Source of the DNA: Bradyrhizobium iriomotense
GTDB lineage: Bacteria; Pseudomonadota; Alphaproteobacteria; Rhizobiales; Xanthobacteraceae
Length of the DNA stretch: 64,000 bases
Direction: 5' to 3'
Assembly: GCF_018129405.1 (NCBI RefSeq)
Contig: NZ_JAFCLP010000010.1
Location: forward strand, 62,001-126,000
The notes under the pieces are model-generated. The model ran no database searches. It saw only the letters and a program-made list of their open reading frames with translations, and was not told the DNA's origin. The translations under genes and the position numbers were made by a program. Below, in pieces: positions 17,604 through 26,502 of this stretch. Each line of letters opens with the position of its first letter. The first letter of the stretch is position 1.

Positions 17604-18845
17604 AGTGCTGTGGTCCACCGGTTCAAATGGACAGCGCGGAGCTAGATTCAAGCGCATGTGGAATTAACGCCTGCAGTTCTGGCTTGGCTGGACGGTCGGT
17701 CATGCTGCCTAGCCCGTCTCCTAAAACGTTGCTCTGTTCCGACTAGCGCGCTGAGTTCTCATACGCTGAGCCTCGGATCGATCCTTGTTCCACTTGCGTT
17801 ACGGCGGAACACAATCCCCAACCGAACCACCGTCGTCCCGCGCAGGACGTGGACCGCGAGGCCGGTGATGCCGGGGCGCTCGCGTCGCCTAGGCATCGGA
17901 TCTCGGCCGACGGGTGAGCCGTATTCGCTGATGAGTGAATCGGCGCAGGGGTCAGGTTGTTGCAGATGTCGGCAGTAATGCTCTGAAGGCAGTTGATAAA
18001 TACCAGTCGAGATCGCTCACCATCGGCGCCGATCGGGATCCCATGCCGACGCCGATTCCTTTGCTCGCCACATGGAAATGCCGGGGTTAGTTCAAGGGCC
18101 TCAGTTCGGCGCCGATTGACAGCCAGTCGCCTACCGTTGCGCTGGCGATATATCAAACGCCGTGCGCTCCTCTGGGATTGAAGGCTAGGGCTTCGATCTT
18201 GGGGAGACTCTGTCTGAGCAAATGTCGTTGCCGTCCGGTTTCACGTTTTCTCGAAGGAGTTATGACGAGATTTGGGATCTGATCCGGCGCCCCGATCGAA
18301 AGGTCCGCCTGGCGATACCGGAGATACCCGATTGTCTGCTGCGCTGAAGAGATCCGATGCGCGACCTCATTCCGATTTTCCGCTGGATGTTAATCGCCGG
18401 CCAGCATCGACATTACAACGCCAACCAGATCATGCGGACCCTCGCTGGCGCGAGAACGACCCGGAAGGTGTGTTGTATCCGCACGCCAGCGATTTAGTGC
18501 CGTTCAGAAGGGCGGGTGGATGGTACTCGAAACGAAGGTTGGTCGCATCCTCGCGCGCGTTGCAGTTGATCCCCCTTTGCGTCAGGGTCAGGCCTCGTCG
18601 CCTCACGGATTTGGCCAGGTTTTCGATTTGCAGACAGGGCACGCGACCGTCGGACCACGCACCCATGCTTTCACCGATTGCCACGATTGTGACCGTTGAC
18701 GAAAACACCTACAACAAGACGTTGTGATTTGGGTCATGCCGTAAAATGCGGAAGAGATCGCCGCCATGGAGCGACAGCTCGAATTGATTGCCGCAATTAC
18801 GTGTTGAGCAGCGAGATTGTGGAGATTCCGTAATGGGCTGGAGAA
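17604..18845. other. 1.2-kb region without a recognisable gene
   Basis: No coding frame here has convincing motifs, ribosome site or typical length. A short plus-strand reading around 18250-18350 (YDEIWDLIRRPDRKVRLAI) looks protein-like but is cut by stops on both sides and could be a gene remnant. The high density of stops in all frames suggests decayed or non-coding DNA at the border between the importer block and the exported-enzyme cluster. Confidence 0.4.
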
Positions 18846-19775
18846 TCAGCGTCCTTCGTAAACCGGCGGTCTCTTCTGCGCTTCGGCATCCCGACCCTCC
18901 TGGAAATCTCGAGTCTTAAGCAGTGCGAGATATTGTTCGCCGAGCTTCGCCATAGCCGCACTCTCCGATTCTTCGAGTGCCATGCGGGAGCTGGCTAGAG
19001 AGGCTTTGGTGCCGAGCGGAGCGGACGCAGCGATCTTGTTCGCAATTTCGATCGCCTCCCTGAGAGCCGCCTCCCGGTTTGGGGCCAGAACTTGAACGGT
19101 TCCCATTCGGAAGGCTTCTTTCGCTCCCCAATGGTCTCCAGTCAGAATGTATCGCATGGCGTTTCCCCAACCGGCTTCTCTGGGAAAGCGGATCGTGGCG
19201 CCGCCTCCAGGAAACCGACCATGCGTATTTTCATCCTGGCCGAACTCCGTGTCTTCCGAAGCGACGCGTATGTCGGCCGCAAGGAAGAGCTCATGGGCCA
19301 AGTTCCAGGTGTCGCCATGGACGGCGATGACCAGTGGCTTCGTGAGCCTTGGCTTGCTCCGACCCGTCGGGTCGATGAAGCCTGGTCCATCCAGAAGTTT
19401 CCTTCCTGACTGGGTGAACGATTTGGTGGCATCGACATCGATGCCTTTGGAGAAGCGATCGCCATGGCCGAACAGCACTGCGGCACGAAGCGAGGCATCC
19501 TGATCGTAATCGTAGTATGCTTTCGCCAGTCCTTCCAGCGCCTCTGGGTCGATGCGGTTGTCGATGTAGGGCCGGTTGATGCCGATCAACACGACCTGTC
19601 CCTGGCGTTCGACCGTGATCTTCGTCTGAGGGCTGTATGGAATTTCGGCCATACGAGCTGTCCCATCATTTTGTGCTGACGTGGACGGGGCGCCTCCGGT
19701 CTGTTGCGCGTGCAAGGGCGACAGCCAAAGCAGGACGACTGCAAGCGAGACCGTCACTCTGTCGAAACGAAACAT
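18846..19775 (-). CDS. Crotonase-fold protein (enoyl-CoA hydratase-like) with Sec signal peptide
   Basis: Protein of 309 aa. ATG 19775 follows GGGGAGAGATC. The N-terminus MFRFDRVTVSLAVVLLWLSP ends in LHA before QQ, a credible Sec signal peptide, followed by a Ser/Thr/Gly-rich linker (to about residue 41) and then MAEIPYSPQTKITVERQG, which looks like the ancestral cytoplasmic start. The crotonase core shows AVHGDTWNLAHELFLAADIR and FGQDENTHGRFPGGG. One glutamate of the usual pair is at the QDEN position, but the second is replaced (AMRYILTGD), and the oxyanion GGG is WNL, so classical hydratase activity is doubtful. It heads a group with two Tat-signal enzymes downstream in the reading direction of the cluster. 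Confidence 0.82.
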   Translation of the reverse strand: MFRFDRVTVSLAVVLLWLSPLHAQQTGGAPSTSAQNDGTARMAEIPYSPQTKITVERQGQVVLIGINRPYIDNRIDPEALEGLAKAYYDYDQDASLRAAVLFGHGDRFSKGIDVDATKSFTQSGRKLLDGPGFIDPTGRSKPRLTKPLVIAVHGDTWNLAHELFLAADIRVASEDTEFGQDENTHGRFPGGGATIRFPREAGWGNAMRYILTGDHWGAKEAFRMGTVQVLAPNREAALREAIEIANKIAASAPLGTKASLASSRMALEESESAAMAKLGEQYLALLKTRDFQEGRDAEAQKRPPVYEGR

Positions 19776-19915
19776 CTTGATCTCTCCCCGAGAAGCGAGG
19801 GTATGTGCTGGAATTGGGATGAGCGCCAAGAGCTGGCGAACTTGGCAGCACGGACTGATATTGGTGTCTGTCTCAATGGCTCAATGGACACTCATCTCAT
19901 GATCGGCGAGCGCAA

Positions 19916-20938
19916 TCAGGCGAGCGTGAACGATAGCGTCCCAAGTCCCTGGATCGTGCTTTCGATCTTATCGCCGGCTTTCAACCAAATTTGCTTTTCC
20001 TTGGGATATCCTACGATCACGCCAGAAGGCGTTCCGGTGAAGATGATGTCTCCTGGTTCGAGGGCGAATAGCCGAGAGGCGTAGGCGATGATCTTCTGAG
20101 GATTGAAGATTAGTTTCGTCGTGTTCGACGATTGCCGCACTTCTCCGTTCACACGAGTCTCGAGGTCCAGATTGTTGGGATCAATCTGATCGGCGGAAAC
20201 GAAATATGGGCCGATTGGGGCGAAATCATCGAGCGTCTTGCCGACCATCCACTGGCCGCCGGGGACCTCGAGCTGCAGGTCTCGCGAGGTAAAATCGTTG
20301 CCGACGGCGTAGCCGGCAACGTATGACAGAGCATCCTCAGCGCGGACATTGCTCGCCTTGCGGCCCATTACGACGACCAGTTCGGTTTCATAGTCGAACT
20401 TGTAGCAGACGTCGCGGGGCGGAAGCTGGACCGTTGCCATATGCGGTGCGAGCGAGTTGTTGTACTTGTTGAAGAGGATAGGGAGAGGAGGCAGTTTTTG
20501 GCCCGTTTCCTCGACGTGTTCTCGGTAATTGAGGCCGAGGCAGACGATCTTTCCAGGCTTGGTGAATAGACGCCCGAACTTGATCTTCGATTCATCAAGG
20601 AATGCAGCTTTTGCGTCGGGCGCCTTGAGAGCAGTTTCTACGAGGGTCTTCAGCTCCGCATTGCCGCCGTTGACCAGGAGCGCCTCCAACGTGAGAGGTG
20701 CCGTTAATCCGAGGAGCTTGGTCGCGGCGGACACGTCGAGTACGCCGGCGGTCGTCTTCACTCCCATGGTTTCGCGCCCGTCCTCGTGGCGGATCGACAA
20801 TACAGTGAGTTTGCGAGGCAACTCGTCGCTCCCGTTGCTCCGCGACGTCGTTTCCCCCGCGGCCTGCGCACTGACCTTGGTGGTGGCAAGGGCGGCCGCG
20901 GCAAGGCCGGCCTTCATCAGCTTCCGACGTGAGTGCAT
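19916..20938 (-). CDS. FAH family hydrolase with Tat signal sequence
   Basis: Protein of 340 aa. The N-terminus MHSRRKLMKAGLAAAALATT carries a twin-arginine motif (SRRKLMK), a hydrophobic core and a probable cleavage after SAQA, fused about 40 residues ahead of a normal FAH-family start (KLTVLSIRHEDGRETMG). The catalytic half has KIVCLGLNYREHVEE, metal site FDYETELVVVMG, VGKTLDDFAPIGP and IIFTGTPSGV. Family members cleave or hydrate acylpyruvates and related diketo acids with a divalent metal. Export by Tat would place a folded metalloenzyme in the periplasm, which is unusual. The promoter region (20939-21157) contains one copy of the 18-bp repeat also found upstream of the QueG-like gene. 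Confidence 0.87.
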   Translation of the reverse strand: MHSRRKLMKAGLAAAALATTKVSAQAAGETTSRSNGSDELPRKLTVLSIRHEDGRETMGVKTTAGVLDVSAATKLLGLTAPLTLEALLVNGGNAELKTLVETALKAPDAKAAFLDESKIKFGRLFTKPGKIVCLGLNYREHVEETGQKLPPLPILFNKYNNSLAPHMATVQLPPRDVCYKFDYETELVVVMGRKASNVRAEDALSYVAGYAVGNDFTSRDLQLEVPGGQWMVGKTLDDFAPIGPYFVSADQIDPNNLDLETRVNGEVRQSSNTTKLIFNPQKIIAYASRLFALEPGDIIFTGTPSGVIVGYPKEKQIWLKAGDKIESTIQGLGTLSFTLA

Positions 20939-21052
20939 GATAATCTCCCTGGATGTATTGTTGGTGAGGCGACTGAAGTTGCTTTTCGTTGTGGCGCTCA
21001 GCGTTTGTCATGAGAACAATAGGCCGGACGTAGGGTGTGCGCGCCGGCTAAT

Positions 21053-21070
21053 TCGGCTAGGCGTTATTCA
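21053..21070. repeat. 18-bp repeat, copy 1 (upstream of exported FAH gene)
   Basis: TCGGCTAGGCGTTATTCA at 21053-21070 is identical to 23961-23978. It lies about 115 bp before the FAH start on the minus strand. In gene orientation it reads TGAATAACGCCTAGCCGA. An exact 18-bp match in two non-coding gaps of one cluster suggests a shared operator or other functional site. Confidence 0.6.
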
Positions 21071-21157
21071 TCGGTGGTTCCGATCACAGCGCCATACGCC
21101 GGCCGAACGTTATGCTGCGGGTCGACATGGCGGCAGAGCATCCGCCGGGATCTCCAG

Positions 21158-22408
21158 TCAGGAGCGAACGGCCAGAGGCAGTCGATCTTCAGTGATGCAA
21201 TCGGGGCTGAGGTCCGCAATCGAGGAACAACCAATTTGTGCCATAGTGTTGTCGATTTCTGCGAACATCATATTGAGCACTTCCGTGACACCAATTTCGC
21301 CCCGAGCCGCCAACCCATAGAGTGTCGCGCGACCAAGTTGAACCGCGTTTGCTCCAAGAGCGAGTGCCTTCACGATGTCCGCGCCTCGGCGGAAACCGCT
21401 GTCGATGAGGATGGGCTGTGTGATCTTGCTTCTTGTTTCAGCCAAGGCTTGAAGCGGAGAGATCGCATCCCCCAGCTGTCGACCGCCGTGATTCGACAGG
21501 ATGACGCCGTCTGCGCCCTCAGCGATGCATCGCACGGCATCGTCCGGCCGCAACACGCCCTTGACCAACAGCTGACGAGGCCAGATGGAGCGTAGCCACT
21601 TCAGATCTTGCCAGCTGAAGGTCGTATCCAGGCCTCGTCTCATTTGCCCAGCCTGACTTGCCGTGTCTGAAGCGTCTCTTCTGGTAAAGTTCGCCACCTT
21701 CGGCATGCCGTGCTTTGCAAAGTCGAGTGCCCAACCTGGATGCGTCAGGCCGTCGACGAGCAAGCTCGACGAGTAGCTCAACGGCAACTTGAAGCCGTTG
21801 CGATTGTCGCGCTCTCTGAGCCCGTCCACTCCGAGATCGGTCGTGAGAATGAGCTTGGAGTACCCTGCTGCCTTGGCCCGCTCAACCAATTGTTGCGACA
21901 ACGTCTTGTTCAACACATAGAGCTGGAACCACTTGTCCCCGCCGGCATTTTGCGCCACGTCCTCGATGGACGCTGTTGAAGCCGTCGACAGGGCAAAGGG
22001 AATGTTGGCCTTCTCAGCGGCCCGCGCCAATGCGATGTCGCCATTGGGCCAGAATGCGCCATTCAAACCGGTTGGAGCGATCACGATCGGTGCAGCATAC
22101 TTCTGTCCAAACAAAACAGTCGAAATGTCTCGCTTGCTGATGTCGAGCAGCCGTTTGGGACGGAAGACAAGGCGTTCGAATATTTCCCTGTTGTGCGACA
22201 GGGACCATTCGCCGCCCGCACCCCCCTCGAGGTAGTCAAAAACAATTCTTGGCAAACGTGTCCTCGCCAGCTCGCGATAGTCAAAGACGTTTACCGGAGT
22301 GTCGCCATAGTCGAACAATTTCGCTTCGCCCAGCGAACTGGTGAGCGCCCCTCCCACCGCCGCACCGCCAATGCCAAAAAGAACATTCCGACGGGAGATC
22401 ATTTTCAA
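21158..22408 (-). CDS. FMN-dependent 2-hydroxyacid dehydrogenase (lactate/mandelate/glycolate oxidase family) with Tat signal
   Basis: Flavoenzyme of 416 aa. The N-terminus MKMISRRNVLFGIGGAAVGG has SRRNVLFG as a twin-arginine motif. The mature part begins NVFDYRELARTRLPRIVFDYLEGGAGGEW, the conserved start of FMN 2-hydroxyacid dehydrogenases. Key sites are LSTASTASIEDVAQ, FQLYVLNKT, LLVKGV (FMN-contacting Lys), SNHGGRQ (catalytic His followed by the substrate Arg region) and DSGFRRGADIVKAL. Such enzymes oxidise lactate, mandelate or long-chain 2-hydroxyacids to 2-oxoacids, normally in the cytoplasm or on the inner face of the membrane. Tat export would fit a flavin cofactor loaded before transport. 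It is 51 bp from the QueG-like gene on the same strand. Confidence 0.9.
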   Translation of the reverse strand: MKMISRRNVLFGIGGAAVGGALTSSLGEAKLFDYGDTPVNVFDYRELARTRLPRIVFDYLEGGAGGEWSLSHNREIFERLVFRPKRLLDISKRDISTVLFGQKYAAPIVIAPTGLNGAFWPNGDIALARAAEKANIPFALSTASTASIEDVAQNAGGDKWFQLYVLNKTLSQQLVERAKAAGYSKLILTTDLGVDGLRERDNRNGFKLPLSYSSSLLVDGLTHPGWALDFAKHGMPKVANFTRRDASDTASQAGQMRRGLDTTFSWQDLKWLRSIWPRQLLVKGVLRPDDAVRCIAEGADGVILSNHGGRQLGDAISPLQALAETRSKITQPILIDSGFRRGADIVKALALGANAVQLGRATLYGLAARGEIGVTEVLNMMFAEIDNTMAQIGCSSIADLSPDCITEDRLPLAVRS

Positions 22409-22459
22409 TCCTTCACAGACGCAATCAATTCAAGTCTCGCGTTCTTGCCGAGTACGGGT

Positions 22460-23785
22460 TCACATCGGGAAGCAGCGCATGAAGGCTGCAAACAGTTTTT
22501 CATCGCTCGGGCTCACCAGCTTGGAGTCGATCGCTTCGGCCAGGTCGAGGTCGCGGTTGACAACGCTCAACCATGACCTGGAATCCACCGTGACCTTCAA
22601 TCCCGCTTCACCAACATGGCGATCGGGAACGACCTCCAGCTTCCGGTCCTTGATCACGACCGTCACATCGAGCGTCGTCGTTCCCGTGAAGCTTAGATGT
22701 GTCACAAGGTCCAACCCTTTGGCCCTGCCGCGCTGGAAACCAAGCGACAGGGAGAAGAGGTAGCCCTGAATGTTGACGCTATGGCGGCCCGAGGTGACAT
22801 ACTGGACTTTCTTGTGAGGGAAGCGTCGTGTGACCGTGTCCTCGGCATCGGTGTCCGGGATCACGTAGACGAACTCATCTTTATCGATCAGCGGCTTGAC
22901 CACGTCCGCAAAGTGGGCGTCGCGGTTCTCCAGGAAGGGGCCGATGACATCTTCGCCGGCCGGACAGGCCGCGATGCAATAGGCGGCCTTGTAGCCCGGT
23001 TTGAACGAGAGCGACTGCCAGATGTTCAGTGTTTCGGTGCGGGGCACGCGTGAGCGATAGTCCTTGGCATCTTTCGAATCGGCGACGGTCTCGACCCACT
23101 GCGCAAAGTTGCCGAGAAAGTCATGATAGTTGTGGGTCTGGCAGGACAGGAAATCGAAGGCGCCGTCCGGTTTGATTGCCCCGACCGGGCAGGCGGCGAC
23201 GCACAATTTGCACTCCAGGCAGGGATTGTAATCGATCGGCTGATCATAGGCGTCGACCTCCCGTCCAAGCAGAATCGTGCCGAGCACCATGAAGCTTCCG
23301 AACTTCGGATGGATGATGCTGCGATGGATTCCCATGCGACCGAGCCCGGCCTCCACGGCGATAGGCTTGTGTTGGACCATCATGACCCGTGGCAGATCCA
23401 TCTCCATCGGAAAGGCGGCCACCGAATTGCAGGCCGGGATGCCGTGCTCTTCGAGCGCGCGGACGATCGCGCGCGCAGTTTCGTTCGCATGATCATAGGC
23501 GCCGTGGAACTCCTCGTTGGCGACCGACCGAGCAGGGGAACGGACCGGCTCACGATTCATGCTGCAAGCGATCGCGAGCAAGGACCGCGTGCGGCCGTAA
23601 ACCTTCCGGATGACTCTTACCTGAGGTGCGATCGCGGCACGATCGATCTCAATGATCCCTGCATCATCGGCTCCGCAATCGCGCGCGACCTGCTTGATCA
23701 GATTCGCAGAAACGGGGATATGGGCAGTTTCCTGACGGCTGCGAGAGCGGACGCTCTTCACCGTGGGGTGATCTTCAATGCTCAA
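22460..23785 (-). CDS. QueG-like 4Fe-4S reductase with C-terminal SCP2-type domain
   Basis: Cytoplasmic iron-sulphur protein of 441 aa. The N-terminal 330 residues resemble epoxyqueuosine reductase QueG and cobalamin-dependent reductive dehalogenase catalytic domains, with VEAGLGRMGIHRSIIHPKFG and a ferredoxin motif CLECKLCVAACP, then CIAACPAGED. The last 110 residues (SFTGTTTLDVTVVIKDRKLE through FAAFMRCFP) look like a sterol-carrier-protein-2 lipid-binding fold. The fusion is unlike QueG itself (about 350-380 aa) and suggests a reductase acting on a hydrophobic or CoA-linked substrate. The first gene of the minus-strand run, it has a copy of the 18-bp repeat in its upstream gap. Exact reaction unknown. 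Confidence 0.75.
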   Translation of the reverse strand: MSIEDHPTVKSVRSRSRQETAHIPVSANLIKQVARDCGADDAGIIEIDRAAIAPQVRVIRKVYGRTRSLLAIACSMNREPVRSPARSVANEEFHGAYDHANETARAIVRALEEHGIPACNSVAAFPMEMDLPRVMMVQHKPIAVEAGLGRMGIHRSIIHPKFGSFMVLGTILLGREVDAYDQPIDYNPCLECKLCVAACPVGAIKPDGAFDFLSCQTHNYHDFLGNFAQWVETVADSKDAKDYRSRVPRTETLNIWQSLSFKPGYKAAYCIAACPAGEDVIGPFLENRDAHFADVVKPLIDKDEFVYVIPDTDAEDTVTRRFPHKKVQYVTSGRHSVNIQGYLFSLSLGFQRGRAKGLDLVTHLSFTGTTTLDVTVVIKDRKLEVVPDRHVGEAGLKVTVDSRSWLSVVNRDLDLAEAIDSKLVSPSDEKLFAAFMRCFPM

Positions 23786-23960
23786 GGCGATCCCCTGTGT
23801 CGGTGGATTGGCTAGTCATCGCTTCCTTCCAGGCCTTGAAGCGCTCGGCAAGTCTTGTCGCCGGCAAGTCTCGAGTCATCAAAGGACGGAAAGTCCCCGC
23901 GGCTCCAGTAAGGCCGGCAAGAGAATAGGATGAGCTTGTCACGATGCGCTGTGGTCAAAA

Positions 23961-23978
23961 TCGGCTAGGCGTTATTCA
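23961..23978. repeat. 18-bp repeat, copy 2 (upstream of QueG-like gene)
   Basis: Identical to 21053-21070. It lies in the gap between the QueG-like gene (start 23785) and the SDR ending at 24026, about 176 bp upstream of the former. The following bases (CGG after one mismatch) also agree. Confidence 0.6.
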
Positions 23979-24025
23979 ACGGAGAATGGGCTTTGGTCCG
24001 GCGCAAGTGCGCAGGTAGGTGATGA

Positions 24026-24796
24026 TCACCACTTCTCGACCCAGGGTCTGAGAACCACTTCGAAAGCCCAGGTCGACCGATGTTGGCGATGCACGTGCAG
24101 ATAGGTTTCGGCGATACGATCGGGGTCGGCCATGTTGTCATCGACCGTCGTTCCGGCCAGGCGGTGGGCGCGCGTCCCGTCGTTCTGGGTCCAGCCGACC
24201 GCGGCGTCGATAGGCACATTGGCGACGTGGATACCCTGCGGCATCAGCTCTCGCGCCATGCTCTGCGCGAGCCCCGACTTGGCATGACATGCCATCGCAA
24301 AAGCGCCGCTCGATGGGAAGCCTTTGAGCGCTGCGCTGGCGTTCGTGAAGATGATCGTCCCTCTTTTCCCGTTGGCGTCCGGCTTGTTTTCGAGCATGAG
24401 TTTGGCTGCCTGCTGTCCTACCAGGAACGCGCTGAATGCCGCGTTGCGAAGCGTTTCAAACGCCATTGTCGGATCCGCCTCGATGATGCTCTTGCGGAAA
24501 ATGCCCGGCACTCTTCCATCGATGTTGTGAACGACGAGCCGCGGCGTCCCCACGTCCTGCACGAGAGTCCTGAACAGGTGTTCCACTGCCGGGGGTTCGC
24601 TGGCATCGCAAGCGTATCGCCCCACTCCATGCATGTTCTCGAGCGCCTCGAGGACCGCCTTGTCGGGATTCCTGGCTGCCACGGCGACTTGCATGCCGTT
24701 CTTCGCGAGCAGCCTCGCGCAACTTGAGCTGATGCCCGGGCCGCCGCCGACAATGAGGGCAACATCCCGGACGGTAGGTTGAGTGGACTTCGTCAT
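24026..24796 (-). CDS. Atypical SDR-fold protein lacking catalytic Tyr and Lys (paralogue A)
   Basis: Protein of 256 aa with a Rossmann glycine motif (GGGPGISSSCARLLA, from about residue 17). Aligned without gaps to its paralogues at 56193 and 38182, the segment GAFAMACHAKSGLAQSMARE puts Phe166 at the catalytic Tyr position and Cys170 at the Lys position, so it cannot use the normal SDR mechanism. The C-terminus RSTWAFEVVLRPWVEKW matches the shared ending of the four-member set. It starts 187 bp from the divergent Rieske oxygenase gene, whose 5' end it appears to replace. It may be a binding or scaffold protein, or use a different acid/base residue. Confidence 0.85.
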   Translation of the reverse strand: MTKSTQPTVRDVALIVGGGPGISSSCARLLAKNGMQVAVAARNPDKAVLEALENMHGVGRYACDASEPPAVEHLFRTLVQDVGTPRLVVHNIDGRVPGIFRKSIIEADPTMAFETLRNAAFSAFLVGQQAAKLMLENKPDANGKRGTIIFTNASAALKGFPSSGAFAMACHAKSGLAQSMARELMPQGIHVANVPIDAAVGWTQNDGTRAHRLAGTTVDDNMADPDRIAETYLHVHRQHRSTWAFEVVLRPWVEKW

Positions 24797-24982
24797 GTCA
24801 TCTTACTCGCATGGGTTTTGGAGCTATCTCTGCCGTAGTTCGTCGCGGCATCTCGGCACCGGGACAGCAGTCAGCAGAGAGCGGCCGGCTTTAAGTCGGC
24901 CTTATCGGGCTTTCGTTCAAGAGTTCGCAAGATCGCCCGCGACGCCCTGCAACCCGTTTACGGCGCCTGCCAGGCACACGCG

Positions 24983-25984
24983 ATGGTGAATCGCTGCGCG
25001 CACAAAGGCGCTCTGGTGTGCTTGAAGAAGAAGGACAACGTCGCGAGCCTCTCGTGCGTCTATCACGCGTGGAATTACGAGCTCGACGGTAAGCTAAAGG
25101 GCGTTGCGTTCCGCAACGGCGTACGCGGGCACGGCGGCATGCCGGAGGATTTCGATCCGAAGCAACACCGTCTCCGACCCTTGAGGGTGGAGTCGTTCTG
25201 CGGGATGATCTTCGGAACTTTTGCGGACGAGATCGAGGACGTCGAGACGTATCTCGGTCCCGAGATGGCATCGTTCGTCAAGCGTAACCTCGGCCGACCG
25301 TTGCGCATCCTCGGAACGCACAGCCAGATGATCCACAACAACTGGAAACTGTACGCCGAGAACCTGCGAGATTCCTATCATGCGACGCTGTTGCATACGT
25401 TCTACACGACGTTCAAGGTGAACCGCCTGGACATGGACGGTGGCATCACGCTGTCCGAACGCAAATGGCACCATCTGAGCTTCGCTCGCCGCGCGAAGAT
25501 GCAGGAGGCAGCCGAATATGCGGATGCGAAGGTGCATTCGGCCAACTACGAATCCGCTCTCGATGGTCCAGGCCTGCTCGAGGCTTGGGAAGAGTTCGAC
25601 GACGGCATCACGCACAGTATCCAGACCGTCTTTCCCAACATGTGCATTCAGTTCACGTTAAATTCCCTGGCGATCCGCTTTTTCGCGCCCCGCGGCGTGG
25701 ATCAGACGGAGTTGTTCTGGATCTATCTCGGCTACGAACGGGATACCGACGAGCAGTCGAGGATGCGGGTGACGCAAAGCAATCTGACCGGTGCTGCGGG
25801 CCTCGTCTCCTTGGAGGACGGCTGCATCAACGAATTCGTGCAGCGCGGAACGCGTGCCGACCCCGACCAGTCGTCGTTCATCGAGATGGGCGGGCGTGAA
25901 GTCGAATCCGAAAGGAATTCGCGCGCGACGGAAACCGCGGTTCGCGGCTTCTGGTACGGCTACCGCAACATCATGGGTCTCTGA
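24983..25984 (+). pseudogene. Rieske non-haem iron oxygenase alpha subunit, 5'-truncated
   Basis: The open frame of 333 aa has the Rieske ligands C5-x-H7 and C25-x2-H28 at its very start, followed by the catalytic segment NWKLYAENLRDSYHATLLH (Asp and two His of the mononuclear iron) and a normal C-terminus. Intact family members carry 65-80 residues before the first Cys. No in-frame ATG, GTG or TTG exists between the TAG near 24834 and ATG 24983. The partial upstream readings FWSYL (one frame) and GFKSALSGF (another) look like the missing N-terminus after a frameshift, and the earliest part would fall inside the divergent SDR. The related enzymes hydroxylate salicylate-type or other aromatic acids. 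It may be inactive; a non-standard start or sequencing error is possible. Confidence 0.7.
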
Positions 25985-25995
25985 GGAGAGGCGAG

Positions 25996-26502
25996 ATGCA
26001 CAAGGTTCTCAACAAACCCTCCAAGCAGGGATTCGCGCCGACGCGAGATCAAGTCGTGGATTTGATCGCCGCCTACGCGCATTCGGTCGACGACATGAGG
26101 CTAGACGCCTGGCCGCAATTCTTCACGTCGGATGCGCTGTATCATGTGACCACCCGCGAGAACCATGAGGCGGGACTTCCGATCGGCGTTGTGCGTTGTG
26201 TCGGAAGAGGCATGATGCAGGACCGGGTGAAGGCATTCTATTCGGCCAACATCTTCGAGCCACATACCTATAGCCACATCGTGGGAAGATCGGAGTTCCT
26301 GGAGCAGAAATCGGACATGGTGATCTCGGCGCGATCGAACTTTCAGATCGTGCGAACGATGGAGAGCGGTCGCATGGACGTGTTCGCGGTCGGCAGATAC
26401 ATCGACGATGTCGTTATCGAGGACGGACAGGCCCGCTTCCGGCAGCGGTTGGTGATCCTGGATTCCCGTAACGTCGACATTCTGATCGTTATTCCGTTGT
26501 GA
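25996..26502 (+). CDS. Aromatic-ring-hydroxylating dioxygenase beta subunit
   Basis: Small subunit of 168 aa with the NTF2-like cone fold. Recognisable segments are DLIAAYAHSVDDMRLDAWPQFF, an early acidic pattern, YHVTTRENHEAGLP and RVKAFYSANIFEPHTYSHIVG, and a closing RQRLVILDSRNVDILIVIPL. It supports the alpha3beta3 assembly of Rieske oxygenases and contains no cofactor. It begins 12 bp after the alpha gene with GAGGAGAGGCGAG as ribosome site. Its intactness while the alpha gene is truncated suggests the damage is recent. Confidence 0.9.
   Translation: MHKVLNKPSKQGFAPTRDQVVDLIAAYAHSVDDMRLDAWPQFFTSDALYHVTTRENHEAGLPIGVVRCVGRGMMQDRVKAFYSANIFEPHTYSHIVGRSEFLEQKSDMVISARSNFQIVRTMESGRMDVFAVGRYIDDVVIEDGQARFRQRLVILDSRNVDILIVIPL

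Noticed and set aside
18250-18350. A short protein-like reading YDEIWDLIRRPDRKVRLAI
   Set aside because: No start codon with a ribosome site, and an early TGA; too short and without a family match to be called a gene.
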